DNA of 64,000 nucleotides from Paguma larvata. Its lineage: Eukaryota > Chordata > Mammalia > Carnivora > Viverridae. Position numbers and translations under genes: made by a program. Shown here in pieces: positions 44,801 to 56,651 of the stretch. The notes beneath the pieces were generated by a model, which saw only the letters and a list, made by a program, of their open reading frames with translations, searched no databases and was not told the DNA's origin. The first letter of the stretch is position 1. Each line of letters starts with the position of its first letter. The stretch covers positions 67,739,312-67,803,311 of the forward strand of contig CM057826.1 of the NCBI GenBank assembly GCA_030068075.1, in the 5' to 3' direction.

Positions 44801-44987
44801 CTGACATCTCTGATCACTACACTTTATGCCTTTGGAAAGAAAGCTAGCAATTACCAGTACCGTGCTGTACACAAGTGACTTGGCTAATCAAGTCCTTCTA
44901 CAGCAAGAGTTCTGAAACCTTATGGTGCAAAATAACCACACAGGAAGCATTGTAATATTGCAGCTTATTTGCCATACTTGCAGATTC

Positions 44988-45207
44988 TAGGAATGTGAAT
45001 TTTTTTTAATGTTTATTTATTTTTGAGAGGGGGGAGGGAACAAAGAGAAGGGGAGGCACAGAATCCAAAGCAGGCTCCAGGCTCTGAGCTGTCAGCACAG
45101 AGCCCAACATGGGTCTCGAACCCATGCACCATGAGATCGTGACCTGAGCCCAAGTTGGATGCTTAACTGACTGAGCCACCCAGAATCCCCTAGGAATCTG
45201 AATTTTT
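44988..45207 (-). mobile_element. Feliform SINE (SINEC_Fc type)
   Basis: The 17-bp duplication TAGGAATGTGAATTTTT (44988-45004) and TAGGAATCTGAATTTTT (45191-45207) differs at one base. The minus-strand SINE between them has the GACAGCTCAGAGCC module, a GA-rich segment on the plus strand and a slightly altered head end (GGGGATTCTGGGTGGCTCAG on the minus strand). Confidence 0.96.
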
Positions 45208-47420
45208 AACAAGTACCCTGGGTAATTATGATGCTGTTTTCCACAGTATGAATCACTTTTCTACAGGATTATCTGTATCTATCTATTCATCCTTTCACCT
45301 TGTATGTATATATCTGGAAGAGTTTCTTTAATAATCTTTACTTGAAGGAAAAAGAAATCAACTTCTCTGCCACATAACGGTTAAGTTTTTGATGGCTTTA
45401 ATGTCAACCCCTTCGCAATCTAAACATTCCTTTTCTGCCTCCTTTCTTCTTCCCAAGAAAACTGAAGCCGTTGGTTGCTTTCTTCAGATTAATTCGAGAG
45501 GTCCGTGATTTTGAGTTAAGTCATTTCAAGTAATGCTAAAGATGTTTTCATTTCGATGGGATCTCAATTGTATTTAAGATTGATGTATGTTAGTATTCTG
45601 AGGAATCTTTCTTTTGACACACTTAGCCACAGACATTGATTTTAATTAGTGAGCACAACTTATTTTACAAGATTTTTGGGAGGTGGGCTATTCTGAAACC
45701 AGACGTAAGAGTAGGCTACCTTAAGAACCCGTGTCTCTGAGCTACTAAGAAATTGGGGGGAAATAGGTGCAGCAGCACTTTTTTAGTTATAAGAAAGATT
45801 TTTAATTTAAAAAAATTAGTTTTCCATAACCCAGTACATTTTTCATGGAGAAAGGCGGTTGGTGACACTCCCCAAAGTGCTGCAACATTTTGCTAATTTA
45901 AAAAAGGTCTGCTTCAGATCGATTGCGACCTTATCAATAGGATGATCTCATTCATCTCCTTTGGAGACTCCTGTCACAGGGAGCCGCACCAGCTCTGAGC
46001 TGCCTCTACTCTGATTGCAAAATCAACATTAAAGAGGGTTTCAGAATCAGTTTGTGGTAAAGTGAAGCCTCTTTGTGATCTTTCTTTGTTATTTGTTTTT
46101 TAAAAAGTCATAAGCTCATGCTACTGGTGTTATCCATTCTGATTTTTTTTTTCTCTACAGACTAGGTTAGTCAGGTGTGAGGGAGAATAATTTTGTGAAA
46201 TGTATTGAATTTGTGGTTCTTTTGGACCAGTACTTCCTCCTACTTAATACATTAACCTTGTTGATATAAATGACTTATTTATTGGAAATAATTTCCAAAT
46301 ATCGACAAACAATAAAAAAATGAAATTCATTATAGTTTACTAGTTGTCAAGATTTAGTTGTGAGAAATGGTTTTGTAATTAAAAAAATCATTTCCTTGAA
46401 GTGGGTAAAATTCAAAGAGTCAGTTTTCAAAATGCATTATATGTTCCATACTTAATATATCTAAAGTCTATTAGTAAATTAATGAGATTAAATTTCCCAT
46501 GTGGCTTGTGGAGTAAATCTCTGGCTTTAAAGTCTGTTTTGTATCAGAGCAGTCATTACACAATCTATAGTCAGTTCCTTGAGCCTAATTTTATAGATAA
46601 TAATAGAAATGAGAAAGTTTTCCTATAATTACCCTTCTTCCACTTCTTTTTTGTTTTCCACATTTATTAATTTTGTAGTAACCATTTCAGCTTTCTAATA
46701 CTAGTTTATCTCAATTTTCCTTCATTTCTGTGATCAAAACTATTTTCTCTCCATCTGCTATCTTTTCATTCATCTCTCCTTTTAAAATCTGTTTCCTTTC
46801 CTGTAGACTCATGAATATGCCATGGTATGTCAACTTTCTTCGACTAATTAGGAGGGGGAAAAGAATTCTTTACTTTTGAGATTGTCATTCTCCTGTGTAC
46901 AAGTCTGAACAATTAAGTCAGCTGTCTTTGCCTACTAATGATTCCCCAAGTTAGATGTGGGAAATTGAAATGGGATGTTTTCCTTTTGAGGACCCCTGCA
47001 CTCTGTAACAGTGCCGCTTCCGTCGCCCTGCAGCCTGAGTGACTGCTATTCAGTGCACAAGTCAGCCTACTTTCTGAACTGATCTTTCCTAATGAGACAG
47101 CACTGACCTCTTAAAGCTGTTGCTATTTTAAATTATTTTTGTGTTTCAAATATGTGTCAGGAAAAATATTTATTTAAATGGCCCCATTTTGGTGATATCC
47201 ATAATACTTGATAGAGTTATTTTATATCCATTTTTTTGTGCCTGTTGTTTACCTTTCTGCTCACTTGGAAATCCTGTATTAAATAAGGTGCTCTTCTAAG
47301 AGAAATATTTATTCAGAACTCAGTTTCTTTGTTTTAATATTCAAAACTATCAAAGTATTTTTAAGCATCTTATTCCTATTTTAGAGATATGTCAGCCAAT
47401 AACAAGTTACAAAGAAATAT
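45208..47420. other. Unique sequence with two candidate conserved patches
   Basis: No repeat family is recognised. Patches at about 45890-46080 (ATCGATTGCGACC, GATTGCAAAATCAAC) and 46980-47200 (CTAATGAGACAGCACTGACC and an AT-rich homeobox-like run) have mixed composition suggestive of constraint. This is an impression from sequence only. Confidence 0.35.
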
Positions 47421-47424
47421 GATT

Positions 47425-47900
47425 CAACAATGAGGATTTATTAAGTACCTACTGTATGCATAAACTTTTCCAGGTCTTATGAGAAATGCAAAAATGTTTA
47501 TTAAACTTTGGTAATTAGTAACACATAAGATATATGACTAAGTATCAAAATAATTGGTAGCCTCAGGCAATGCTCTACGATTTCAGAGGAAAGAGAAATC
47601 AGTATAAGTTGATGACCTTCGAAAGCTTGGTTGAAGAGCTAGTATTCACACTCGTCTTTGAAAGATGCGTATATTTCTATATAATCTCTGTATCAAAGAC
47701 CTCCTATTAATTATATTTAGAAGATAAAAGGAAGGAGTCAGTCATGATCTTAAGATTCCCAGTAGGATACCCTGGAGAGTGAAATGTCATTAGTAAAAAA
47801 GATGTCATGGGATCTGGCTTGGGACAGAAGGTCAAGAATCTGGTTTTGGACATTTCAAATGTGATATCCACTAAGAAGGTAGAAATACAACAGCCCAAAT
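47425..47900 (-). repeat. L2 LINE relic, antisense
   Basis: The left end 'AACAATGAGGATTTATTAAG' and 'TACCTACTGTATGCATAAAC' is the reversed L2 terminus. Further right, 'GGTTTTGGACATTTCAAATG' fits the antisense of the L2 coding tail. The middle is decayed. Confidence 0.6.
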
Positions 47901-47964
47901 GAGAAACTGAGGCTAAAAACGGATGCAGTATTGGATAGTTAGAGACAGTCCACTGGAGTTGGCA

Positions 47965-48110
47965 GGGACCTATGTTCTACTGCCCTCCCTGATGCCAGCT
48001 AGGTGAGTAGGTTTAGTCAAGTGACATCGTGGCTTCCAGCTTCCACTTCTTACGTATAAAATAGGAGAGTCCTGAGATTCCTTGCATTTTAACATTTCAG
48101 AAAGAAACAT
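47965..48110 (+). repeat. MIR (MIR3/MIRc-like) SINE relic, sense
   Basis: The blocks 'TATGTTCTACTGCCCTCCCT', 'AGTAGGTTTAGTCAAGTGAC', 'TATAAAATAGGAGAGTCCTG' and 'AGATTCCTTGCATTTTAACA' follow the MIR3-type order. Confidence 0.65.
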
Positions 48111-49066
48111 TTCAGACTTGCCCACATATAAGTCATAGTTGAATGCATAAAAGGACATTAGCCTTTGAGAAAAAGAGAATATTTATTGAGAGTGAAGGAG
48201 GAGAGCAGAGTCTGGAAGAACACAGCAGTTTCAAATTGGAAAATAAAGTAGAAGGGAATGTGTTGTCAGGGGACAGATGATAGTGTTAAGGAGAAAAGAG
48301 GACCAGCGTGTGAGATGACAAAGAGCTTAAGCAGAGTAAGTAAGGAGAATTACTCAAGGAGTGACGGTTCATGTCTCCTAACTATCTGTCCAGTCTCTGT
48401 GCTGATGAGACAGACATTGTGCTGCGGCACCAGAGTAGTGTTTCTTAGAAGGTTATAATCACAAATCACAAGACATACATATGGATTTTGCCTCGTTATA
48501 TCAATTGAATATTTATATCTTATGCATCAGGAAAGTCAAATTAACTTATTGCTGGTTCTAAGAAAAGCTGGACCTCTTTAGGCTAACTCATATTCACATA
48601 CCCAGTATAGTTTAGTCAGAATATGTAGAGGTTTTAATAGCCCATTTATGCCATTTCAATAGTTTGAATAACCTCAGCGTCATCTCTTACTACTTATTTT
48701 AGGTCCATGTTTTGGAAACATGCCAATATTTTAAACAGAACTGCTGAACACATCATTTGATTATCTATGCTATTTGATGATATAGTAAAGTAACACAGAC
48801 ACGTTCTTGAACCCAAAATTTGACACACCTCAGAAAACTGTAATTCATAGAGGTCCTCAAAGGCCTAATAGTCCCTTTTGCAAATTCAATCTTTCAGTAA
48901 GAAACAATTGTATTAAAATACTCATCATTTCTAACCAACTCTGTGACTGGAGTCTCCAAATAACTAATAATGCTGTTTATCCTCTGACATGATACTATGA
49001 TAGTTTCAGTAATGTTGGGGGCAGATGTGGAAAATTGATAACACCTAAAATATCCACTTAAGTTTT
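48111..49066. other. Unique non-coding sequence
   Basis: A purine-rich patch (48160-48360) may be further decayed antisense L2, but I cannot follow it. No exon is recognised. Confidence 0.4.
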
Positions 49067-49308
49067 AAGACTATTAGCAATGCAGGGGCACCCAGGTGGC
49101 TTAGTCGGTTAAGTGTCCAACTTCGGCTCAGGTCATGATCCCACGGCTGGTGCGTTCAAGCCCCGCGTTGGACTCTGTGCTGTGACAGCTCAAAGCCTGG
49201 AGTCTGATTCTGTGTCTCTCTCTTTCTCTCTGCCCCTTTCCCACTCGCGCTTTGTCTCTTTCTCAAAAATAAATAAACATTAAAAAAAAAAAGACTATTA
49301 GCAATGCA
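49067..49308 (+). mobile_element. Feliform SINE with perfect 18-bp target-site duplication
   Basis: AAGACTATTAGCAATGCA occurs identically at 49067-49084 and 49291-49308. The SINE between them is complete: head GGGGCACCCAGGTGGCTTAG with A-box-like and B-box-like segments, a body close to consensus (one small insertion giving GCTGTGACAGCTC), a CT-rich stretch, AATAAATAAACATT and an A-run. It is the cleanest and probably one of the youngest insertions here. Confidence 0.98.
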
Positions 49309-49879
49309 AAAAAAATCTAATTTTTATCCTATCCGAAGAGATAAACACTACAAAGATCATTGCAGAAGAATGCAAGGAGTAAATGTAAAAATATATGAAA
49401 GAGAGGAGCCATCAATTATTTTATGTTTTGATGCTTAAATTGGCAGATATGTTCGTCCACATACCAACCAACTAAAAGTAAAAAGGAGTTGTTGTTGGTT
49501 GTTTTTTTTTTTTTTAAATGCATGTGTATTCCTATCCTTGAGTTTTTACAAGTGTTAAAGTAGTGAAGATTTTAAGAAACTTGTTGGGCTAAAATCAGGC
49601 AATAAATATTAATTCTAACCAGTGTTTATTCTCATGAGAATTTACTGTTTGGGGGAAAATTTTTTAAACATTACAAGAAAAATGCTAAAAAGCCAATTAG
49701 ATTTTTTTTCTAAGTACTTTGGACAAGTAGAGGTTGTTTGTATTCACCTCATAGTGCACTATGTGGGAAACTTTGTTGTTACCTTTGATCTGTGAAAAGT
49801 GACTACGTTGGACTTTTTCTCTGTCTTCCCTTACCTCGTACTTCCTAGGCAGCTTTCATCATTAAAATGTATTTGATGC
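49309..49879. other. Unique non-coding sequence
   Basis: A T-run at 49502-49515 is low complexity. No element is recognised. Confidence 0.45.
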
Positions 49880-50050
49880 CGTTTGAGCACAACTATGTAC
49901 TAACTGCTTTATTCATTATTTAATTTAATCCTCACAATTGGTTTTCATTTTTGCAAAGAAACAATTGAGACTTAAATAAGCTGCCCAGGGTCACAGAGGT
50001 TAGTCAGTGGCAGAGCCACGATTCAAGCCTATTTGCTTAACTCTCTTATG
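49880..50050 (-). repeat. MIR SINE relic, antisense
   Basis: Clear antisense MIR text: 'TTTAATCCTCACAATTGGTT', 'AAATAAGCTGCCCAGGGTCA' and 'CAGTGGCAGAGCCACGATTC' followed by 'AAGCCTATTTGCTTAACTC'. Confidence 0.88.
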
Positions 50051-51690
50051 TAACAGGTCATTTATTTCTTGGCCATGCTTGATGCCAGGGATGTGAAGAT
50101 GAAAAAGACTTTCTTTCTGATCTCATGGCACTCAGGCTGGTAGACTAAGGTCATTGCCTTTTCCTGTGTGGTTCACCTGGCCTGCCAGTGCCTGCCAGCC
50201 CGAGTGCTCCCCCCACGTATGAAGTGACATCAGCAAAAGCCCCTGTTCTCGCAGGAGCCGCAGGCAGTTTTCTATGCTAACTCCAAGGTAGCTGTTGCCT
50301 AATGCAAGTTCTTACTGTACCACTACCAAGTATTTTCCAAGTTTTCTGGTATTCTTTCAACAGAAAATTCGGGAAGAAATGTTGCACAAGAATAAAGCAG
50401 GAATATAACTTATATGCAATGAAAATGTGTTTCTGCAGTGTGAGTCAGAACTGACAGGCACATAGAGCCCTGAGCCTGAGCCTGTAATAAGAGTTACTTT
50501 TTTCCAGCGCCCTGTGACCCACTGCCTGACTGGTCCATTATGACAGCAGCAGCAACCACTGTGCTCAGCTCGCCACACGATGACAACCTTTCCAGTGTGT
50601 GCCTGCCATTTATTAGGGCATTAGTGGACGGCCATCCTCCAGATGCCCAGCCGTGACTATCACACAAAAAAAACATTAGTTTTCTTGGATGTTGCTATTA
50701 TAATTCGAAAATTAGTTTTGCCTTCATGGCTGCATCACATTTGGAATCTCTCTTTGATGTTGTTATTAGTTTGGCTCATGGTGCTCATGATAACTGTCAC
50801 ACATTAATCACGTCCATCACGTGATTCTTAATTTGCTCCATTATGACAAATGGATTTAGACACAAACTTGCAATTACCTATTTTGAGGTTAATAGCAGAT
50901 TTGGGGTTGTAATTGGTTCCCAAATATTCAATTTAGGGAAATTATTTCTCACCCAGCTCTAAAACATGTTCTAAATGAGCAAATTGTATTTTTTACTGTC
51001 ACTGCAAAATTGTGCCAGATGAGACCATCTGAGACATACGAGCATGGTAATACACCCAAAAGTTTTTATCAGAACAGATATCTGCGCATTCTGTGGGGTG
51101 TTTTGCTCTTTGTCATTAATGCATTTATCCACCCTGTTTTTATCTGGATCTCAAAATACTCCAGAAAATTTTACTTTATCAGCTCTCTCCTTATGGGGAA
51201 TATTGTGTAGTAGTTCTATTTCCAGTCTTAATAACTACCTACAATTATCACTTTTTAATATAATGGCAAGAAGACGATATTCGTAAAGGTTGCTATACCT
51301 TTTGATTTTTCTCTTGGATCTCTTTCTTAAGTATTGCATATTTTAAATGATTGCATATCTAAAACCATCTCAAAAATTCTCCTTCTGAATATCCCCTTAC
51401 AGGGATATCTTATACATGTCTTTTTGGTTACAGGGATGTTTTCTTGCAGGGTTGGTATAGATTAATATTTCCCTTCTGCTGCAGCTATGTCTCCTACCTG
51501 TGAATTCCTGTATATCTCCAGGAAATAGTACACATTCATCTATTCCAGTAAAATTTCCTTTTCTGACAAATCTTAGTAACAGGAAATTATAGGCATATGG
51601 GATGCCAGTCAACAAGTGACTGCAAAAAGTGGTGAGAGATGGAAACACGGGATTATAGGTAGAGAATATTCAGAAATCAGCTGGTTTACA
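50051..51690. other. Unique sequence, partly candidate regulatory DNA
   Basis: No repeat family is recognised. From about 50490 to 50940 the composition is mixed and carries several TGACAG/TATGACA, TTAATTTG and CATTATGACA motifs, as often seen in developmental enhancers. Overlapping small frames at 50357-50676 show no domain. Confidence 0.4.
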
Positions 51691-51696
51691 AGTTGT

Positions 51697-51900
51697 GTAG
51701 CATGGAGGCTAAGAGTCCAAATTCTGGAGGTAAGTGGCCTGTACTTGACTGCTGTTTCAGTTGGCAAGTCACTGAACCTATATCAACTTTCTCATCGGCA
51801 AAATGATAGTATCTATCTGGCAGAGTTGTTGTGGGGATTAAATGAGTAATTTTGTGAAGCTCTTAGCACATCATTAGGTGCTTAGTAAATACTAGCTATT
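51697..51900 (+). repeat. MIR SINE relic, sense
   Basis: The MIR order is visible: 'TAGCATGGAGGCTAAGAGTC', 'TTGGCAAGTCACTGAACCTA', 'TTCTCATCGGCAAAATGATA', 'GTTGTTGTGGGGATTAAATG' and 'TAGGTGCTTAGTAAATACTA'. Confidence 0.88.
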
Positions 51901-51904
51901 ACCC

Positions 51905-52610
51905 GCTCTTATCCAAAAAGGAAATTCTTTCCACATGGCTCTTAGAAAATGATCATTCAGCCTGTACTTAAAACTTTTCCTGTGAAAAGCCACACGTTAC
52001 TCCCCTAAGTATTTTCCTCCTATGTTTGAGTAGTACTAATAAGGAAAATTCTAGTCTTCTTCCTTGTGACTTCTGTACTCTGGATCTAACTCTCCTCATT
52101 AGGACCTATATAATGTGTTTTCTGTAAAATGACTTTTCAAATATTTGAAATATCTCATCTATCCTCTCTTTCAGGTTTTCCTTCCCCAGGCTAATTACCT
52201 CAGTTCTCTTAACTATCTCATACATTGTTTGCAGGCCCCTTACCTTCTTACTTGTCCTAAATTCATCCTTAAGTCACATATGCATCCCACCATTAAAATA
52301 TAGTGCCTAGAATAAAACCGAATGTTACCTGACCAGTGCAACATGTGGCTTCTCTTGCTTCAGTTCTAAATAGTATTGTGGTCTAAGATTTCTTTAGATT
52401 GTTTTCTAACAATGTGTGTGCATTGGGGTAAGGAAGCAATGTGGAAACTACCCTGGGTCTTTTCTCTTACATGCTTGCAGTCACCTAAAATTCTTGAGGT
52501 CTTTTTCCATGAGCTGTGAAATGCCCTAAACCATTTTTGGCGCTACTGATGTTTTAACCCAAGTGTAAGACTTTATATAGTTTAGTTAAATGTAGTAATC
52601 CCCTTGTTGG
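51905..52610 (-). repeat. Ancient CR1/L3-type LINE, 3' part, antisense
   Basis: The stretch follows the reverse complement of a CR1/L3 LINE tail. Blocks in order are 'AATTCTTTCCACATGGCTC', 'CAAATATTTGAAATATCTCA', 'TCCTTCCCCAGGCTAATTAC', 'TAAAATATAGTGCCTAGAAT', 'TGACCAGTGCAACATGTGGC', 'TTCTTGAGGTCTTTTTCCAT' and 'ACCCAAGTGTAAGACTTTAT'. No intact frame remains. It is the inverted counterpart of the copy at 26.6-27.8 kb. Confidence 0.75.
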
Positions 52611-52764
52611 CGTACCAATGAGAAAAGGATGTATGATGGGAAAAGTATTAGAAACGGTTTACTTGTTTTTTTTTTTTTTTTGAAGTGCCTAGCCTATGGT
52701 CATACACATAGCAGATGTTCTCTGAGTCTGCTGACTGTAAAATATTCAGATAGTTAACACTCAG

Positions 52765-52945
52765 TTGTGTGTAGTGCTTGCTGTGTATCAAGAACTATCG
52801 TAAGCACATTACACAAAGGTTCTGCTCCTTAGCTACATTTGATACCATAAAACTTTGAATGTAAAGAGAGATTCCATAACATGCTCAAGCTCACATAGCT
52901 TGTTAATAATAGAAAGGTGGACAGGAACCAAATCCTACATGCAAG
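52765..52945 (-). repeat. MIR SINE relic, antisense
   Basis: Antisense MIR order is present: 'TAGTGCTTGCTGTGTATCAA', 'GTAAGCACATTACACAAAGG', 'AACATGCTCAAGCTCACATA' and 'GCTTGTTAATAATAGAAAGG'. Confidence 0.75.
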
Positions 52946-53029
52946 AAAGCTAGAGAAAGAGTGTATATTTGATCTGTAAGCCATTGATGTGACTTTGAAG
53001 AGTGTTTCCTCCAAAGTGGCACAGCCAGG

Positions 53030-53300
53030 TATGTGGTTTAAAAGATTGCTCTGGCTGCTCTGTGGAGGGAGATTGGAGGGTGGCCAGAGTGCAAAACGGT
53101 CACCTCAAGGCTTTTAAAGATTAGACAAGAGATGGGTGGGTGGGCAAGGAGCAGCAGAGAAGTGGACAGTTCAAAGTCTCTTCTGGAGGTTGAGTCAAGA
53201 TATAGTGGTTGGTTGAACATGTGGTCAAGGGAAAGGAGGACTCTGAGGTGACTCCCAGGTTTGTAGCTTCAGCCACAAGATGACAGTGGTGATTAAAAAT
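53030..53300 (-). repeat. L2 LINE relic, antisense
   Basis: Blocks match the antisense of the L2 coding tail: 'AAGATTGCTCTGGCTGCTCT', 'GTGGAGGGAGATTGGAGGGT' and 'GAGGTGACTCCCAGGTTTGT' followed by 'AGCTTCAGCC'. Confidence 0.75.
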
Positions 53301-54555
53301 ACAAATTAGTTAAGGAGAACTAATTACTTAGATGATTATGTGCTATATGATTATGGATGCTATATGTTAAAGTTAAAAATAAGAGACTATTTTAAACAGG
53401 TTTACTTCTCTTTTACTTCATATCCTTAAAATTTTTATAAAAGACAATGCCCTTATGATAAAACGGAGGCTTTTTTATAGCCATAGTATCTCGAGACACT
53501 TTTTCCCATGAGGAAAGTTGGCAGGCAACAATTCCCATTTGTTCCTTTATGTTTCCAATCTTTTTAGTCATCTCTGATATATTTCTATGGGATTAAATCA
53601 TGGCTACATGTGTCTAAACACATCTGTTCTGTTCAGAGAATGTTAGAAATGTTTAGGTGGAAGAAGGAACAGAGCTAGAAGGAGGTAGAAGAGGATTTTT
53701 TTTTTTAAAGAAGAGTCATAGAATTTTTAGCTCTGTGAGAAACCTTACAGATAATGTCTACTAAACTGCTCATTTTTTGAGTTGAGGAAGTAAGGATGAG
53801 AGAAGGTATTCTTTCAGTCCAGCCTGAGAGTCTTATATCCTCAGTCTAGTGGATCAATGGTCATGACTTTTCTTAAAGCCATCTTCTAGAACTCTGCCTT
53901 TTAGAAAGGAACTATAGAGGAAGAAACCAAATTTAAAGCTAAGGAAGAAATATCTTCCATTTGAGTGGCAATAGTGATCGTGGTGGAAAAATATACCAGC
54001 AAGCCCTTCACATTTTGAGATCAGTAGATGAGATGGGTGAGGAGAGGAGAAAGGAGGTTAGCATAGATACCCTACTGAGAATCAGCAGCACAGGGTCAAG
54101 GTCAGCCAAACAAGTCAAGATAATGAGAGCCAGTAAGCATCAGGAGCTAGAGCTCAAGGTTTGACATGCTTGCCAAGTGGGCTGGCAGGCATATTCCAGA
54201 TACCAAAGGAAACCTGAGCACCTCACAGCCCAGGCAAGGCCTGCACCATGTTACCTGCCAGAGCTTAGAGAGCTTTGCTCAATTGGAAAAAAACAGTAGG
54301 CATTAAGCATCTGAACTCTGGAGTGAAAACCAAAGTACATGAGAAACTGAGCTCTTGAAATTGGGGCCTGTAGCATTGCCAAGGTAATGGCCACTGTATT
54401 CCACCTGTCAGGCCCTGACCATCAGCTATCATTTTCTTATTAGTCTGTGAAAAAGTCATGCAGACATGAAAAGAAGCTGGAACTGGAGTTCATTGAGAGA
54501 AGTAAGTGAGAAAAAATGATGTATCTTTCATAATAGAGGAGCTATAAAAATGTAT
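53301..54555. other. Unique non-coding sequence
   Basis: No recognisable repeat or exon. Small frames at 53961-54164 and 54265-54459 carry no known motif. Confidence 0.45.
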
Positions 54556-54559
54556 ACAG

Positions 54560-54790
54560 TGGAAAGTCACCTTTCGAATCATGTCACCTCCTCTGCTCAG
54601 TACCCATTCCTGCTAACAGCTAACCACTGTTCTGGTTTATCGTATGTGGGTATTTTTCTGCATATGTGAGCCAAACAATAACGATATTCTTGTTTCTCTT
54701 CATTTTTTATAAAGTGGTGCTGTATTACACACACTGTTCTGTACCTTACTATTTTTATTTGATAAATAATTATAAGAACTCTCATAATAC
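54560..54790 (-). repeat. Probable L1M LINE relic, antisense
   Basis: The blocks 'CCATTCCTGCTAACAGCTAA', 'CCACTGTTCTGGTTTATCGT' and 'GTGGTGCTGTATTACACACA' resemble the antisense 3' region of old L1s. The match is partial. Confidence 0.45.
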
Positions 54791-55239
54791 AGAGCCATCT
54801 CAAGTCCAGAATGTGTCCAGGGGCTTCTGTCCTTAATGAAGGTTTCAAGATACTTATTTGTGATTCAAGCTTAAGTAAGATTGACAAAAGTAATAATACT
54901 GGAATGTTGGACATTGTGCTTGAGAATCCCTCTGTTTAATTACAATCTGTGTCTGGGGTTATAGCCGCTAAGGTACAGACCCAACTGCTCTAACCCTATC
55001 ACTAGCCAACACGACGATACTGACTGAGTTACTCCTACCATTTCCTACGTAAATAGGGGAGGGTTAGACTGCCCAAACTTTAAATTCTAATTCTAAGACT
55101 TGAAAACACTGTTTGAGTAGTTTAAAATCTCACCAGTTTGTGTGATATTCCCATATTCAAGGACTACAATTCAGGGACTGTTAGATTTATATTGTGGAGG
55201 TAGATGTTATGGCAACTTCCTTCAACAGTAATGGTCTTC
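54791..55239. other. Unique non-coding sequence
   Basis: No recognisable element is present. Confidence 0.4.
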
Positions 55240-56480
55240 AAAGTGATTAACTTTTTAAATTGTGAAAATTCCAGATATTAAGAAAAGCATGGAGAAGTGT
55301 ATAGAAACATCAGTATACCTGAGCTTAAAAACCAAATGATTACAGATACAGTTAAAGTCCCTAATTACATGTCTTTCTCCCTTCTCCAAAAGTAACCACT
55401 CATCTGATCTTAGTATTTATTATTCTCACACACATCTATGTACTTTTGCTTCATTTGTATGTATCCCTGAACAATATAATTGATTGTTCCTTTGCATGTT
55501 TTAAATTTTTGTATGTGTGGTTTTTTAATACATACATATTCTGCTTCTCACTTTTTTTTTGGTTATTGTTCAGCATTATACCTCCGAGATTTATCCACGT
55601 TGGTATATGTGTCTTGATTCATTCATTTTTGCCTTTCTGTAAACAATCCCAACTTAATTTTCCATTCTCTAGTTGAAGGACATTTAGGTGATTTTTCTCT
55701 TTTCTGTTACAAACAGTGCTGCAATGAATATCCTTCTGTGGGTGTGTGTATCTTTGTGTCTAAATGTAGGAGTGCATCTTTAGCTTTATTAGATACTGCC
55801 AATTTGCTCTCAAAGTTGTGCTAATTTACACTCCTACCATCAGGTATAAGATTTCTCATTGCTCAGTATCCCTGCCAACACTTGGTGTTGCCAGATTATT
55901 TTAATGTTTGCCAATCTGACTGGTGTGAAATGACATCTCATTATGACTTTAATTTGTATTTATTTGATTTATGATGAGGTAGAGAATTTTTAGGAATGTT
56001 TATTGGACCTTCAAGTCCAATCTTATTTTGGATTGCCTGTTCATGTCTTTTTTTTTTTTCTGTTTAGGAGATTGCTTTTATCTTACTGATTTGCAGTCAT
56101 TCTTAGACCATCTAGATGTTAATCTTTTGTCAGTTGTATGTTTTGCAAACACCGTCTTTAAATCTATGGTTGACTTTTTGTGTGGTATTTTCATGAACAA
56201 GTTTTTCATTTTAATTGAGTTGAATTTATCATCTTTTGCTTTGTTTGTTTCTTCTATTCTGCCTTTTTGAGCCCTTCCCCATTGAAAATTTATAAAGGTC
56301 ATTTTCTCCTAAAAGTTTTAATTTGTTTTTTATACCTAGGTCTGTTACCCACCCGAATCCAGTTTTTAAAAAAAAATGTAGCTAACCACTTATTGAGTAT
56401 TCCATCCTTTACACAGTGTCATTTCATTAAACAGAAATATGTTCTGGATCACGTAGTGTTTCCATCAAAGTTAACAGCCT
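55240..56480 (-). repeat. L1M LINE, 1.2-kb 3' segment, antisense
   Basis: This is the longest L1 piece in the window. Antisense L1M blocks occur in order: 'AGTAACCACTCATCTGATCT', 'AACAGTGCTGCAATGAATAT', 'AGATACTGCCAATTTGCTCT', 'AATTTACACTCCTACCATCA', 'TTGCCAATCTGACTGGTGTG', 'ATGACATCTCATTATGACTT' and 'TGGATTGCCTGTTCATGTCT'. It ends in a reversed coding stretch near 56480. All frames are broken. Small frames across it on both strands are not genes. Confidence 0.88.
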
Positions 56481-56519
56481 AACAGAAGCATTTCTTTCAA
56501 GATGGCTGCCTTCACTGAA

Positions 56520-56651
56520 AATATTTTTGAGAGAGAGAGAGAGAGAGAGAGAGAGTGCGCACAATTGAGGGAGGGGACAGAGGATTTCAAGCGGGCTCTG
56601 CACAACAGCGAGCCCAATGCGGGGCTCAGACTCACAAATTGAGAGTGCCCC
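56520..56651 (-). mobile_element. Carnivore SINEC fragment, host of a second SINE
   Basis: A (GA)n run (56529-56555) is followed by the reversed SINE body: 'AGGATTTCAAGCGGGCTCTG', 'CACAACAGCGAGCCCAATGC' and 'GGGGCTCAGACTCACAAAT'. The head is mostly missing; the text ends with a remnant 'GAGAGTGCCCC'. It is older than the SINE inserted at its end. Confidence 0.82.

Noticed and set aside
49085..49160. tRNA-like A and B boxes, as a possible tRNA gene
   Set aside because: They are the head of a tRNA-Lys-derived SINE; the fold lacks an intact acceptor stem and the element continues into a SINE body. The same applies to all SINE heads in the window.
50200..50290. Exon-like segment between TTCTCGCAG and AAGGTAGCT
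   Set aside because: The acceptor tract is short, the segment is only about 45 bases and no coding similarity is seen; chance splice-like pairs are common.
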